From Armatimonadota bacterium (GTDB lineage: Bacteria > Armatimonadota > Fimbriimonadia > Fimbriimonadales > GBS-DC), in the NCBI GenBank assembly GCA_013359125.1, contig JABWCR010000008.1, positions 1 through 64,000 of the forward strand: a DNA stretch of 64,000 bases. Reading direction: 5' to 3'. Below are positions 25,677 to 34,227 of the stretch, piece after piece (the first letter of the stretch is position 1; every line of letters begins with the position of its first letter). The notes under the pieces are model-generated. The model was not told where the DNA came from, did not search any database, and saw nothing but the letters and a program-made list of their open reading frames with translations. A program made the position numbers and the translations under genes.

Positions 25677-26581
25677 GGCTTGGATTCGTCGGCGACCTGA
25701 TGCTCGTTGGATCGCTCTCTCGGCGGCTCGCTAAGGGTTGGGACCCGTTCGAGAAATGCGCTAAACTGCTCAAAACCTTCGATTCCGCGATCGGCAACTT
25801 AGAAGGCCCCCTCACATCCGCCCACTCTCCGACAAAGCTAAAGTCTGCGGAGGATGTCAAAGCTAAGAAGCAGTACATCTTGAGAGGACCTCCAATTGGC
25901 CTTAGAAGGTTGGCCGAAGCGAACATCTATACGCTCACCCTCGGCAACAATCACTCAATGGACCATGGCTGGGAAGGTCTCAACGACTCCCTGGCGACGA
26001 TGCAACGACTCAATCTGCGCTGGTCGGGAGCGGGCCAGACGATCTCAAAGGCTCGGCAGGGAACAGTTATCGATGGCGAAGTCGCGATCCTTTCGTATCT
26101 GGCCTATCGATCTTGGCCCGCCATTCAAGCCTGCGGCCCAGCCAGCGATAGCAAACCCGGAATCGCCTATATGCCGCCGCTTACGCCAAAGGGAGTTAAC
26201 CCAAAGGCATTGCAATGGCTGAAGGAAGACATTGAGAGCGCAGGCACGGAGCGCGTCATCGTCGCCTTTCATTGGGGCGACGAAGGCGCCACAAAGCCGC
26301 ACCCCTATCAAACGCAACTGGCCAAAGCCGCAATAGATCGGGGCGCCGCGGCTGTGATCGGCCACCATCCCCATGTGCTTCAGCCGACAGAGCGTTATAA
26401 AGGCCGACCGATCGCCTATAGCCTGGGCAACTTCGTCGCCGCAAGGTGTCAGGGCGCGCTTGGCGATACAGCGATTCTGGCTCTAGAATTTCAGGACAAT
26501 GGCGCTATAAGGGCGCTTTGGCATCCCGTTCGTATCGTCGCAGGGATGCCGGAACCCCGAGGCAAGGCAGTCGTAATATAG
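25673..26581 (+). CDS. CapA-family metallophosphoesterase-like protein
   Basis: 302 residues, covering one PGA_cap domain. Motifs in order: G-D-L-M-L at the N-terminus, G-N-L-E near residue 43, G-N-N-H near 90, H-W-G-D-E near 201, G-H-H-P-H near 226, and Y-S-L-G-N-F near 245. These match the metal ligands of the CapA/PgsA calcineurin-like family linked to poly-gamma-glutamate and capsule synthesis. Unlike classical CapA, which is membrane-anchored, this one starts directly with the catalytic domain and has no signal peptide or TM helix, so a cytoplasmic role is possible. No capB or capC is in the window. Confidence 0.85.
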   Translation: MRLGFVGDLMLVGSLSRRLAKGWDPFEKCAKLLKTFDSAIGNLEGPLTSAHSPTKLKSAEDVKAKKQYILRGPPIGLRRLAEANIYTLTLGNNHSMDHGWEGLNDSLATMQRLNLRWSGAGQTISKARQGTVIDGEVAILSYLAYRSWPAIQACGPASDSKPGIAYMPPLTPKGVNPKALQWLKEDIESAGTERVIVAFHWGDEGATKPHPYQTQLAKAAIDRGAAAVIGHHPHVLQPTERYKGRPIAYSLGNFVAARCQGALGDTAILALEFQDNGAIRALWHPVRIVAGMPEPRGKAVVI

Positions 26582-26600
26582 GGAGACGCGGGAGGCAGCG

Positions 26601-27056
26601 ATGCAGTTAGAAGATTTAGAGAAGGACTTGCTAAAGATCGGTTCCGTCGTGCCCAATTCCGATGTGCAGATTGTCGGCGGCCGACGAACCAAGGTGTTGG
26701 ATCTCATCAGGCCGAGCCGTATCAGCATCGTCAATTTCTGGTTCTTAGGCTGCGGCGGATGCATGGAAGAACTGCCAGAACTGCAGAAGATCTATGCAAA
26801 GGTCGGTGCCAAATCGCTTGGCATCCTCCCGATCAACCGAGGCGACAAGGCCGCCGACATCCAAACCTACTGGCGAAAGCAAAAGTACTCGTTTGCCGCC
26901 ATCATGGCCGAAAACAAAGTCCATGACGCATATCAAGCATACGCCTATCCGACCAACTACATCGTCGATGCAAAAGGCAAAATACTTTCGCGCATGATCG
27001 GGTACGACCACAAACGACTGGTCGATGCGCTGAAGAAGGCGGGCCTAAGGTTGTAA
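26601..27056 (+). CDS. TlpA/AhpC-like thioredoxin-fold protein
   Basis: 151 residues. The thioredoxin fold is shown by I-V-N-F-W-F-L-G-C-G-G-C-M-E-E-L-P, where Cys-Gly-Gly-Cys stands at the usual WCxxC site, and by a cis-Pro-like segment (YAYPTNYIVDAKGKI). It lacks a signal peptide, so unlike most TlpA proteins it may be cytoplasmic. GGAGG lies 6 bases before the ATG and it follows the CapA-like gene by 19 bases. The stop codon overlaps the -35 box of the promoter for the next gene. Confidence 0.82.
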   Translation: MQLEDLEKDLLKIGSVVPNSDVQIVGGRRTKVLDLIRPSRISIVNFWFLGCGGCMEELPELQKIYAKVGAKSLGILPINRGDKAADIQTYWRKQKYSFAAIMAENKVHDAYQAYAYPTNYIVDAKGKILSRMIGYDHKRLVDALKKAGLRL

Positions 27057-27080
27057 ATCGGTCGCTCCTTCATGTAGAAT
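27051..27080 (+). promoter_or_regulatory. Candidate sigma-70 promoter of the prolyl oligopeptidase operon
   Basis: TTGTAA (27051-27056) and TAGAAT (27075-27080) with an 18-base spacer. The gene start at 27110 has its own ribosome binding site (GGAGGAGG). Confidence 0.5.
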
Positions 27081-27109
27081 CGAATACTCTCATGGAGGAG
27101 GTCGAACCA

Positions 27110-29152
27110 ATGCCCTCAAGGCTCAACCCAAGCGCCGCAAAGCCGCCCGTTGCCGCTAAAAAGCCGCACACGACCCAGATTCACGGCGAAACGCTCATCG
27201 ACGACTACTTTTGGCTTCGCGACAAGAAGAACCCTGCCGTAGCCGCCTACCTTCAGGCCGAGAACAAATATGCGCAGTCGGTCATGGCGCCGTTGGCCGA
27301 TCTCAAGAAAACGCTGTACGCCGAGATGGTGGGCCGAATGAAAGAGACCGACGTGTCCGCCCCCAACCCGCGCGATGGATGGCTCTACTACTACCGTACA
27401 AAGAAAGGCAAACAGTTCCGGATCTACTGCCGAAAGCGCCCGAACGGTAAAGAAGAAACGCTGCTCGACCTGAACGAGTTGATCAAGGGGCACAAATACA
27501 TATCGCTGGGCGTGTTCGAACCCAGCGACGACGGCAATATACTGATGTACTCGCTCGACTTTACCGGATTTCGTGAATATTCGCTCTATTTCAAGGACTT
27601 GACAACGGGGCGAGATCTGGTCGATCGTGTCCCCAAGGTAACTACGGCTTTCTGGGCGCCAGATAACAAGACCTTCTTTTACGCAACCGAGGACAAGGCT
27701 AAGCGAAGCTACCGCGTCTATCGGCGAAAATTGGGTGCCAAGTCCGGCACATTGATCAAAGAAGAACCGGACCAACTCTACTGGCTTTACCCCTATCGAT
27801 CCTCCGATCGCAAAGCCCTAATGCTGCTCTCGGTCAGTTCGGAAACCACGGAGACCAGCGTTGTGCCCATGGCCGACCCGACCAGCAAGCCGCGATTGCT
27901 GCTAAAGAGAGAAGAAGGCGTCGAAGATCACTTCGACCGGCACGACGATGCTTGGATCGTGCGCTCGAATCGCGATGCGAAAAACTTCAAGATCGCCTCC
28001 GCGCCGATCGATGATCCAAGCCCTGCAAAGTGGACGATTCTGCTAGAGCACGATCCGGCCATCAAGCGCGAAGAGACGACGATATTCAAGAATCACATGG
28101 TCGTGTCGGAGTGGCAAGACGGTCTGCCGCATCTGAGGGTTTTCGACTTCGCCACAGGTCAATCGACTCGCATTCCGCCCGCCGAGCCGATCTACGCTCT
28201 CAATGCCGGTACGAACGACGACTATGACACGGACACCTTCAGGTTCACATACGACTCTTTTACAACCCCGCAGACGCACATCGACTACAACCTGAAGACG
28301 GGCGCCCAAAAGATCGTGAAACAGGTCGAGGTCAAAGGCTTCGTGCCTTCCAAGTATGTCGCTAAGCGGCTGTTGGCGACAGCGTCGGATGGAACGAAGG
28401 TGCCCATCGGCCTTGTGCATCGAAAGGACATCAAGCCCAACCGCAAGACGCCGACGCTGCTGTATGGCTACGGAAGCTACGGCGCCTCAATGGACTTTGG
28501 CTTTTCGTCCAATGTTATCAGCCTGCTCGATCGGGGATTCGTGTTCGCTGTAGCACAAATTCGAGGCGGCGGCGAGATGGGCGAGCAGTGGCACGATCAG
28601 GGCAAGATGATGCAGAAGATGAACACATTCACCGACTTCGTCGCCTGCGCCGAAAAACTGTTCGAAGAGAAAATCGCGTCGCCCGATCATTTGGGCATTC
28701 AGGGCGGTAGCGCAGGCGGCCTCTTGATCGGCGCGGTCGTCAACCTAAGGCCCAACCTGTCCCGAGCCGCCGTGCTCGAGGTGCCTTTCGTGGATGTGAT
28801 CAACACGATGCTGGACGAGACATTGCCCTTGACCGTGGGCGAGTTTCTGGAATGGGGGAACCCGAAGATTAAGGAGCAGTACGACTACATCAAGCAGTAC
28901 TGCCCTTATACCAATATCCAAGCGCGAAAGTACGCCGATCTGATGGTTCGCACCAGCTTTAACGACAGCCAAGTGATGTATTGGGAGCCGGCAAAATATG
29001 TGGCCAAGATGCGTGCGATGCGCAAGGACGACGGCATCGTCCTACTGATAACCAACATGGACGCTGGGCACGGCGGTTCGGCCGGTCGATACGACTATCT
29101 AAAGGAGCGCGCCGAAGTCTATGCGTTCCTAATTGCGACCTTGGCCGAGTGA
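27110..29152 (+). CDS. Prolyl oligopeptidase (S9A)
   Basis: 680 residues from the ATG at 27110, which has GGAGGAGG at a normal distance; an upstream in-frame ATG at 27092 lies inside that site. The N-terminus is classical (HGETLIDDYFWLRDKKNP). A seven-bladed propeller region follows, then the alpha/beta-hydrolase domain with the catalytic Ser in G-G-S-A-G-G near 533, Asp in T-S-F-N-D-S-Q-V near 620, and His in D-A-G-H-G-G near 651. No signal peptide is seen, so it is cytoplasmic and cleaves short peptides after proline. It starts a plus-strand run with two oxidoreductase genes and an esterase. Confidence 0.95.
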   Translation: MPSRLNPSAAKPPVAAKKPHTTQIHGETLIDDYFWLRDKKNPAVAAYLQAENKYAQSVMAPLADLKKTLYAEMVGRMKETDVSAPNPRDGWLYYYRTKKGKQFRIYCRKRPNGKEETLLDLNELIKGHKYISLGVFEPSDDGNILMYSLDFTGFREYSLYFKDLTTGRDLVDRVPKVTTAFWAPDNKTFFYATEDKAKRSYRVYRRKLGAKSGTLIKEEPDQLYWLYPYRSSDRKALMLLSVSSETTETSVVPMADPTSKPRLLLKREEGVEDHFDRHDDAWIVRSNRDAKNFKIASAPIDDPSPAKWTILLEHDPAIKREETTIFKNHMVVSEWQDGLPHLRVFDFATGQSTRIPPAEPIYALNAGTNDDYDTDTFRFTYDSFTTPQTHIDYNLKTGAQKIVKQVEVKGFVPSKYVAKRLLATASDGTKVPIGLVHRKDIKPNRKTPTLLYGYGSYGASMDFGFSSNVISLLDRGFVFAVAQIRGGGEMGEQWHDQGKMMQKMNTFTDFVACAEKLFEEKIASPDHLGIQGGSAGGLLIGAVVNLRPNLSRAAVLEVPFVDVINTMLDETLPLTVGEFLEWGNPKIKEQYDYIKQYCPYTNIQARKYADLMVRTSFNDSQVMYWEPAKYVAKMRAMRKDDGIVLLITNMDAGHGGSAGRYDYLKERAEVYAFLIATLAE

Positions 29153-29185
29153 AGGATCAAAGCAGCCCGCGCCGAACCTAAAGCC

Positions 29186-30166
29186 ATGGTTCGAGTTGGG
29201 ATCGTAGGCGTAGGAAACATGGGCAAAGTGCACGCCCGAGCCTATTCCAAGATGCCGGACGTGCAACTGGTCGGCGGTTTTGACAGCCACTCCGAACGGC
29301 TCGCAGCCTTCTCGCAAGAGTTCGGCGCAGAAGCCAGTCCCAGTATGGATTCGCTCTTAGCTTCGGTAGACGTTGTCGATGTCTGCGTGCCGACCCACCG
29401 TCATGCCGAGTACGCTCTCCGCGCGATCGAAGCGGGAAAGGCCGTCGTTTGCGAAAAGCCGATGGCCCGAACTGTCGCCGAATGCGAAACGATCTGCGAG
29501 GCCGCGGCTCGTAAAGGAACGACCTTTATGCCCGCACAGGTGCTGCGCTTTTTCCCGGAGTTCAAAAAAGCCCAAGAGATGGTCGCCTCTGGCTCGGTTG
29601 GCAACGTCGCAACGGTGAGAACTCGAAGAGGCGGAGACTTTCCTCGCGCTGCCGCCGATTGGTACGCCGATTTCGATAAGAGCGGTGGCGCGATGTTGGA
29701 CCTGATCATCCACGACTTCGATTGGATACGGTGGACGTTCGGCCCGATTCAAAGGGTCTTTGCCCGCGCGATCACCTTTGACGGATACGACCATCTGGAC
29801 TACGCGCTGGTCATGATGAAAACCAAGTCGGGCGCGATCGTGCATACAGAGGGCATCTGGTGCGAGCCGACCGGCTTTCGCGTTGCATTTGAGATCTGCG
29901 GAGACCGCGGAATGCTAGAGTACGACAGCGGCAAGTCGGCGCCCTTGATCACGGCGGTTAGAGAGGAGGCCGGGTCGATAGCGGGCGTGTCGATTCCGGA
30001 AAGCCCGTCGAACACCGATCCCTATTTCGACGAGCTTCGCCACTTCATTGACTGCGTTCAATCAGGCGCCTCGCCAGACGTATCGGCGCAGGATGGCTTG
30101 GAAGCAGTCAGGATTTCGTTGGCAGCTATCGAATCGGTCAAAACGGGCAGGGCGGTGTATCTATGA
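29186..30166 (+). CDS. Gfo/Idh/MocA-family oxidoreductase (first of pair)
   Basis: 326 residues. The Rossmann NAD(P) motif G-I-V-G-V-G-N-M-G-K-V-H is at the start, the E-K-P motif (V-V-C-E-K-P-M) near residue 92, and the C-terminal Gfo/Idh/MocA domain has G-G-A-M-L-D-L-I-I-H-D, where the Asp-x-x-x-His pair is typical of sugar or inositol dehydrogenases. The substrate is unknown. It overlaps the next gene by 4 bases (ATGA), so the two products may form a heteromer or act in sequence. Confidence 0.93.
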   Translation: MVRVGIVGVGNMGKVHARAYSKMPDVQLVGGFDSHSERLAAFSQEFGAEASPSMDSLLASVDVVDVCVPTHRHAEYALRAIEAGKAVVCEKPMARTVAECETICEAAARKGTTFMPAQVLRFFPEFKKAQEMVASGSVGNVATVRTRRGGDFPRAAADWYADFDKSGGAMLDLIIHDFDWIRWTFGPIQRVFARAITFDGYDHLDYALVMMKTKSGAIVHTEGIWCEPTGFRVAFEICGDRGMLEYDSGKSAPLITAVREEAGSIAGVSIPESPSNTDPYFDELRHFIDCVQSGASPDVSAQDGLEAVRISLAAIESVKTGRAVYL

Positions 30167-31137
30167 GCGTGCGAATTGGTCTAATGGGCGTCGCGCATCT
30201 ACACGCTGCCAGCTACGCTTCTAGCGTAACGCGCCATCCTGGCGCAGAGTTGGTCGGCGTGTCGGATCACGACCCCGACCTTGCTGCGGAGACGGCGGCT
30301 CGCTTTAGAACGCAGGCTCTTTCGCACGAAAACCTGCTGACGGACGCGGACGCGGTCATCATCGCTTCAGAAAACATCCGGCACCGGGAGCTTGCCCTTA
30401 TGGCTGCGAGCGCAGGCAAGCACGTCCTTTGCGAGAAGCCGTTGGCTACCACGATCGAGGACGGCCAAGCCATGATCAATGCGTGCGAAGAGGCAGGCGT
30501 CCGTCTCTTCACCGCGTTCCCCTGTCGATTCTCGCCCGTAATGCAGAAAATGCGCGCATCGACCGGCAAACTCGGCAAACTTTTCGCCATGATGGGGACT
30601 AATCGAGGCATCAATCCTCTCGGGTGGTTTGTAGACAAGTCGCTTTCGGGCGGCGGCGCGATGATGGACCATACGGTGCATGTGGCCGACCTCATTCGTT
30701 GGACTTTGGGCGCAGAGGCCGTAGAAGTATACGCAGAAACGAATAACAACATGCGCAACGGCATAACGGACGACTGCGCCATGCTTTCGATCAAGTTCTC
30801 GAATGGCGCGTTCGCTACAATTGACGCCAGCTGGTCGCGGCCGCAAACTTTTACCACTTGGGGCGACGTAACCCTGAAGGCGATTGGGGATCAAGGCGTC
30901 TCGTCAATGGACATGTTTGCGCAACGAATCTTATACTTTGACGACGGTACGGGCCGAGTCCGCGAACGATTCTGGGGAGACGACGTGGATTACGCCATGA
31001 TCCATGAATTTGTCGGCGCGATCCAGGGCAATCCAGCGCCGACTTTGGCGACTGGAAAGGACGGGCTGAAAGCTGCAGAAATGGCGATAACCGGCTATCG
31101 CTCTGCTGAGATCGGCCAGCCGGTCAGGATCGACTAG
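30163..31137 (+). CDS. Gfo/Idh/MocA-family oxidoreductase (second of pair)
   Basis: 324 residues. It starts with a Rossmann motif variant G-L-M-G-V-A-H-L-H-A, in which the usual second and third glycines are replaced. C-E-K-P-L lies near residue 90 and G-G-G-A-M-M-D-H-T-V-H-V-A-D near 160. The altered dinucleotide-binding loop may change cofactor preference. It overlaps its partner upstream by 4 bases, and its last base is the first base of the esterase start, so all three are translationally coupled. Confidence 0.92.
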   Translation: MSVRIGLMGVAHLHAASYASSVTRHPGAELVGVSDHDPDLAAETAARFRTQALSHENLLTDADAVIIASENIRHRELALMAASAGKHVLCEKPLATTIEDGQAMINACEEAGVRLFTAFPCRFSPVMQKMRASTGKLGKLFAMMGTNRGINPLGWFVDKSLSGGGAMMDHTVHVADLIRWTLGAEAVEVYAETNNNMRNGITDDCAMLSIKFSNGAFATIDASWSRPQTFTTWGDVTLKAIGDQGVSSMDMFAQRILYFDDGTGRVRERFWGDDVDYAMIHEFVGAIQGNPAPTLATGKDGLKAAEMAITGYRSAEIGQPVRID

Positions 31138-33452
31138 TGCGCTGGGTTACAGGCTTCGTCGTGGCGGCCACGGTCGCCTTTGGGCAGCCCATCGAGATCA
31201 AAGAAGTCTGGGTAGGAACGAGCCAAGGCCGAGGCGGTCGGCAGGCTCTTACTTTCGATCAAGTTCAGACCCAGATGGCGCGCGGCGTCTGGACTTTGCC
31301 GTCTGACTGGAAGCAAGTTCAAGGCGATGGAACCTTTACGGACAACGCGCTGCGAAACGGATATGCCTATGCCGTCGTAACGAGCGATCGCGCCCGAGCC
31401 GTGATTCTCGAGGCCCAGCATCACAACATGGTCTATGTGAACGGCGAGCCGCGCATGGGCGATCCATACGGATGGGGTTTTGTTAAACTCCCGATCAAAC
31501 TCCGCGTCGGCCAAAATCACCTGCTTTTCGCTTGTGCGCGCGGAAGGCTCCAAGCGCGGTTTACAGAACCTCTCGGCGATGTCTATCTGCTTGGGGACGA
31601 TCTGACATTTCCAGACATCGTCTCGGGCGAACGCCATGCTCTCAGCGGCGCGATCGTCGCCATCAATGCAACCGACCGGGCTGTCAAGGGAATAGAACTG
31701 ATCGCTTCGGGCAGGGGCTTCCGGCGAACGGTCAGTAGAGCAACCGAACTTCAGCCGTTGTCGATCAGAAAACTACAGTTCAATTTCGCCTCATCATCGA
31801 ACGAACTGGGCGAGCGGATTCTGAAGATCGAATTGGCAGTCAATCGCAAGATCGTTTCGACCCAAGAAGTCAAAGTGCGATGCGTAAATAGGACGGACAA
31901 TCATCGCCGCACATTCATCAGCGATATCGACGAATCTGTGCAATATTACGCGGCTAATCCTATACAAAACGATCCGGGCGATTACCGGCCGCCTGCGCTC
32001 GTCTTGTCGCTCCATGGCGCTGGCGTCGAAGCGTTGGGGCAGGCGAATGCCTACTCCTCCAAGTCCTGGGCGACGCTCATAGCGCCGACCAATCGCCGGC
32101 CATACGGATTCGATTGGGAGGATTGGGGCCGCCTCGATGCGATCGAAGCGCTGGAACATGCAGAGCGCCTCTATCGCACAGACCCGAAAAGGGTCTATCT
32201 GACCGGCCACAGCATGGGCGGGCACGGAACCTGGCATCTGGGCGTTACTTTTCCGGACCGCTTTGCGGCGATCGCTCCATGTGCAGGATGGATCAGTTTC
32301 TTCTCCTACGGCGGAGCGCGTCGGCCGGACGAACTCACACCGTTCGACCGTGCGGCATCGGCCAGCGACACGATGGCGTTACTGCACAATCTTAGACCGA
32401 GGGGCGTTTACATCTTGCACGGCGGCGCCGATTCTACTGTCCCGCCGCGAGAGGCGCGACAGATGTTCGAAGCGCTCAAGGCTTTTCATACCGATGTTGC
32501 CTACCACGAAGAAGAAGGCCAAGGTCATTGGTACGACACCGATCCAGAGCCGGGCGCCAACTGCGTCGATTGGGCGCCGATATTCGAGCTCTTTGCCAGG
32601 CGAACAATTCCAGACGACCGAAGCGTGCTGGAGATCGACTTTCGGACAGCAGCGCCTTCCGTTTCTTCGCGAATGCACTGGCTAACGATTGAGAGCCAAG
32701 TGAAGCCGTTTGAGACGACGCGCGTTGCCATCAAGGCCTCGCCGCATCTGCGGTCGATAGAAGGCACGACCGAGAACGCGCATGTCGTCAGTTTCGCTTT
32801 AGACGCCCTTATCAGAGGCCCGAGCGTTACGATCAGCCTTGACGGACAGAAGCTGGAAAACGTGTCATGGCCAAGCGACAATCGCCTCTACCTCGAAAAG
32901 ACCGACCAGTGGCGGGTCGTGTCGCGTCCTCCGCCCGAAAAGAAGAACCCATCGCGATCCGGCCCGTTCAAGGATGCGTTTCGCAATCGAGCCGTACTGG
33001 TCTATGGCACGATGGGAACATTAGAGGAGAACGCCTGGTCGTTTGCTAAGGCCCGATACGACGCAGAGCAGTTCTATGTGCGCGGCAATGGCTCGTTCGA
33101 TTTAGTCGCCGACAGAGACTTCCGTCCTACTGAATACAAGGATCGGAATGTGATCATCTACGGAAATCGAACCACTAACTCTGTCTATACGGCTATGGTC
33201 GGCGGCAAAGCGCCGAGCTATGAAGACTTGCCAAACGCTTCGGCGCTCTTCATACGGCCGAGAGCCGATTCTAATACGGCCTTGATCGCGGTCATTGGCG
33301 GCGCAAGCCTGCAAGGGATGAAAGCGACCGACCGCTTGCCTTACTTTGTATCGGGCACGGGATACCCGGACTATGCGATCTTGCGTCTGGGCGACGAAGG
33401 CTGGGAAACGCTCAAGGCAGGCTTCTACAACAACGATTGGAAACTCGATTAG
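31137..33452 (+). CDS. Secreted alpha/beta-hydrolase esterase (S9-like/carbohydrate-esterase-like)
   Basis: 771 residues from a GTG with a signal peptide (VTGFVVAATVAFGQ). The N-terminal 270 residues are beta-rich and resemble the galactose-binding/Ig modules that precede secreted esterases. The hydrolase domain has Ser in G-H-S-M-G-G-H-G near 360, Asp in H-G-G-A-D-S-T near 430, and His in G-Q-G-H-W-Y near 463, a complete triad. The C-terminal 270 residues form a further unknown domain (VIYGNRTTNSVY). Coupling to two sugar-type dehydrogenases suggests ester removal from a plant or microbial glycan before oxidation, but a peptidase role is not excluded. Confidence 0.8.
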   Translation: MRWVTGFVVAATVAFGQPIEIKEVWVGTSQGRGGRQALTFDQVQTQMARGVWTLPSDWKQVQGDGTFTDNALRNGYAYAVVTSDRARAVILEAQHHNMVYVNGEPRMGDPYGWGFVKLPIKLRVGQNHLLFACARGRLQARFTEPLGDVYLLGDDLTFPDIVSGERHALSGAIVAINATDRAVKGIELIASGRGFRRTVSRATELQPLSIRKLQFNFASSSNELGERILKIELAVNRKIVSTQEVKVRCVNRTDNHRRTFISDIDESVQYYAANPIQNDPGDYRPPALVLSLHGAGVEALGQANAYSSKSWATLIAPTNRRPYGFDWEDWGRLDAIEALEHAERLYRTDPKRVYLTGHSMGGHGTWHLGVTFPDRFAAIAPCAGWISFFSYGGARRPDELTPFDRAASASDTMALLHNLRPRGVYILHGGADSTVPPREARQMFEALKAFHTDVAYHEEEGQGHWYDTDPEPGANCVDWAPIFELFARRTIPDDRSVLEIDFRTAAPSVSSRMHWLTIESQVKPFETTRVAIKASPHLRSIEGTTENAHVVSFALDALIRGPSVTISLDGQKLENVSWPSDNRLYLEKTDQWRVVSRPPPEKKNPSRSGPFKDAFRNRAVLVYGTMGTLEENAWSFAKARYDAEQFYVRGNGSFDLVADRDFRPTEYKDRNVIIYGNRTTNSVYTAMVGGKAPSYEDLPNASALFIRPRADSNTALIAVIGGASLQGMKATDRLPYFVSGTGYPDYAILRLGDEGWETLKAGFYNNDWKLD

Positions 33453-33460
33453 AAAATCGA

Positions 33461-33488
33461 GGTGCCCAGGAGCCTGGCTCTGGGCACC
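33461..33488. terminator. Bidirectional terminator between convergent genes
   Basis: A perfect 9-bp stem, GGTGCCCAG (33461-33469) with CTGGGCACC (33480-33488), around a 10-base loop. The flanks give CTTGATG on the plus strand and TCGATTTTC on the minus strand. It lies between the esterase stop and the convergent small membrane protein stop. Confidence 0.75.
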
Positions 33489-33517
33489 TTGATGACAAAA
33501 CGACGGAGAACCTAAAC

Positions 33518-33742
33518 TTAGCCGCGCTCAGCCAACCATCGAGGTATGCGCGAGCCGACCGACTGCACCTGGCGCAAGCCGCGCTCGTATGCCTTGTCAG
33601 CCAGATACTCGGGCTCCAAATGACGCTGCTGAAAACGCTTGTAAACCAACATCGCGGTAACCGCTCCGGCGACGATCGCGCCGCCAAACAACCACTTCGC
33701 TAATGAGCCGCGACTCTCACAGTTCAAATCGACTTTCACCAT
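33518..33742 (-). CDS. Small single-span membrane protein after the response regulator
   Basis: 74 residues from the ATG at 33742; a longer frame to 33781 would overlap the upstream gene more deeply. A polar start (MVKVDLNCESRG) is followed by a TM helix at about residues 15-32 (LFGGAIVAGAVTAMLVY) and a basic, helical C-terminal part (EPEYLADKAYERGLRQVQ). The start overlaps the end of the receiver-domain gene by 26 bases, which suggests coupled translation. Family unknown. Confidence 0.6.
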   Translation of the reverse strand: MVKVDLNCESRGSLAKWLFGGAIVAGAVTAMLVYKRFQQRHLEPEYLADKAYERGLRQVQSVGSRIPRWLAERG

Positions 33743-34124
33743 CTTCACCCGTTTCCTTCGCTCTGAATATTCTTTTGACAAAGGTGATGAGTTCTTGCGG
33801 GTTGAAAGGCTTGGTCAGGTACATATCGACCCCTTCCTGCCACCCTCTGAACACATCCTGATCCTGTGCCTTTGCCGTCAACATGATCACGGGCAGTTCG
33901 CGCGTCTCCGGTTCCTTCCGAAGGGTGCGCAACACCTCGAAACCATCCATGTACGGCATCATCACGTCGAGCACGACCAGGTCCGGATTCTCGGCTGCCA
34001 CCTTCTCCAGAGCCTCTTTGCCGTCGTGCGCAGTAACCACGTTGTAGCCCTGCCTCTCCAGATTAACCTGAATCAGCCGAACTATGTGGCGCTCGTCGTC
34101 AACAACCAGTACCTTACGGGACAT
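33717..34124 (-). CDS. Orphan CheY-like response regulator receiver
   Basis: 135 residues consisting of one receiver domain. Acidic pocket D9-D10, phospho-acceptor D53 in V-V-L-D-V-M-M-P, conserved Thr in V-I-M-L-T-A-K and Lys in L-T-K-P-F are all present, so phosphorylation is expected. There is no output domain; the last 15 residues are a polar tail. No histidine kinase is in the window. It probably works by protein-protein interaction, like CheY, Spo0F or DivK. TACAAT at 34152-34157 and GGAGGAG before the ATG support its expression as the first gene of a two-gene unit. Confidence 0.92.
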   Translation of the reverse strand: MSRKVLVVDDERHIVRLIQVNLERQGYNVVTAHDGKEALEKVAAENPDLVVLDVMMPYMDGFEVLRTLRKEPETRELPVIMLTAKAQDQDVFRGWQEGVDMYLTKPFNPQELITFVKRIFRAKETGEDGESRFEL

Positions 34125-34151
34125 TCAATCTCCTCCGTCGTTTTCTCGCCT

Positions 34152-34157
34152 ATTGTA
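34152..34157 (-). promoter_or_regulatory. Candidate -10 box of the response regulator gene
   Basis: TACAAT on the minus strand, 27 bases before the ATG at 34124, with GGAGGAG in between. No clear -35. Confidence 0.4.
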
Positions 34158-34227
34158 CCCAACGACGGCCTCAGGAGGGCAGTTCTAACCGCCTACCTTA
34201 GATTGTCGGCGAGTTCAAAATTGTTCC

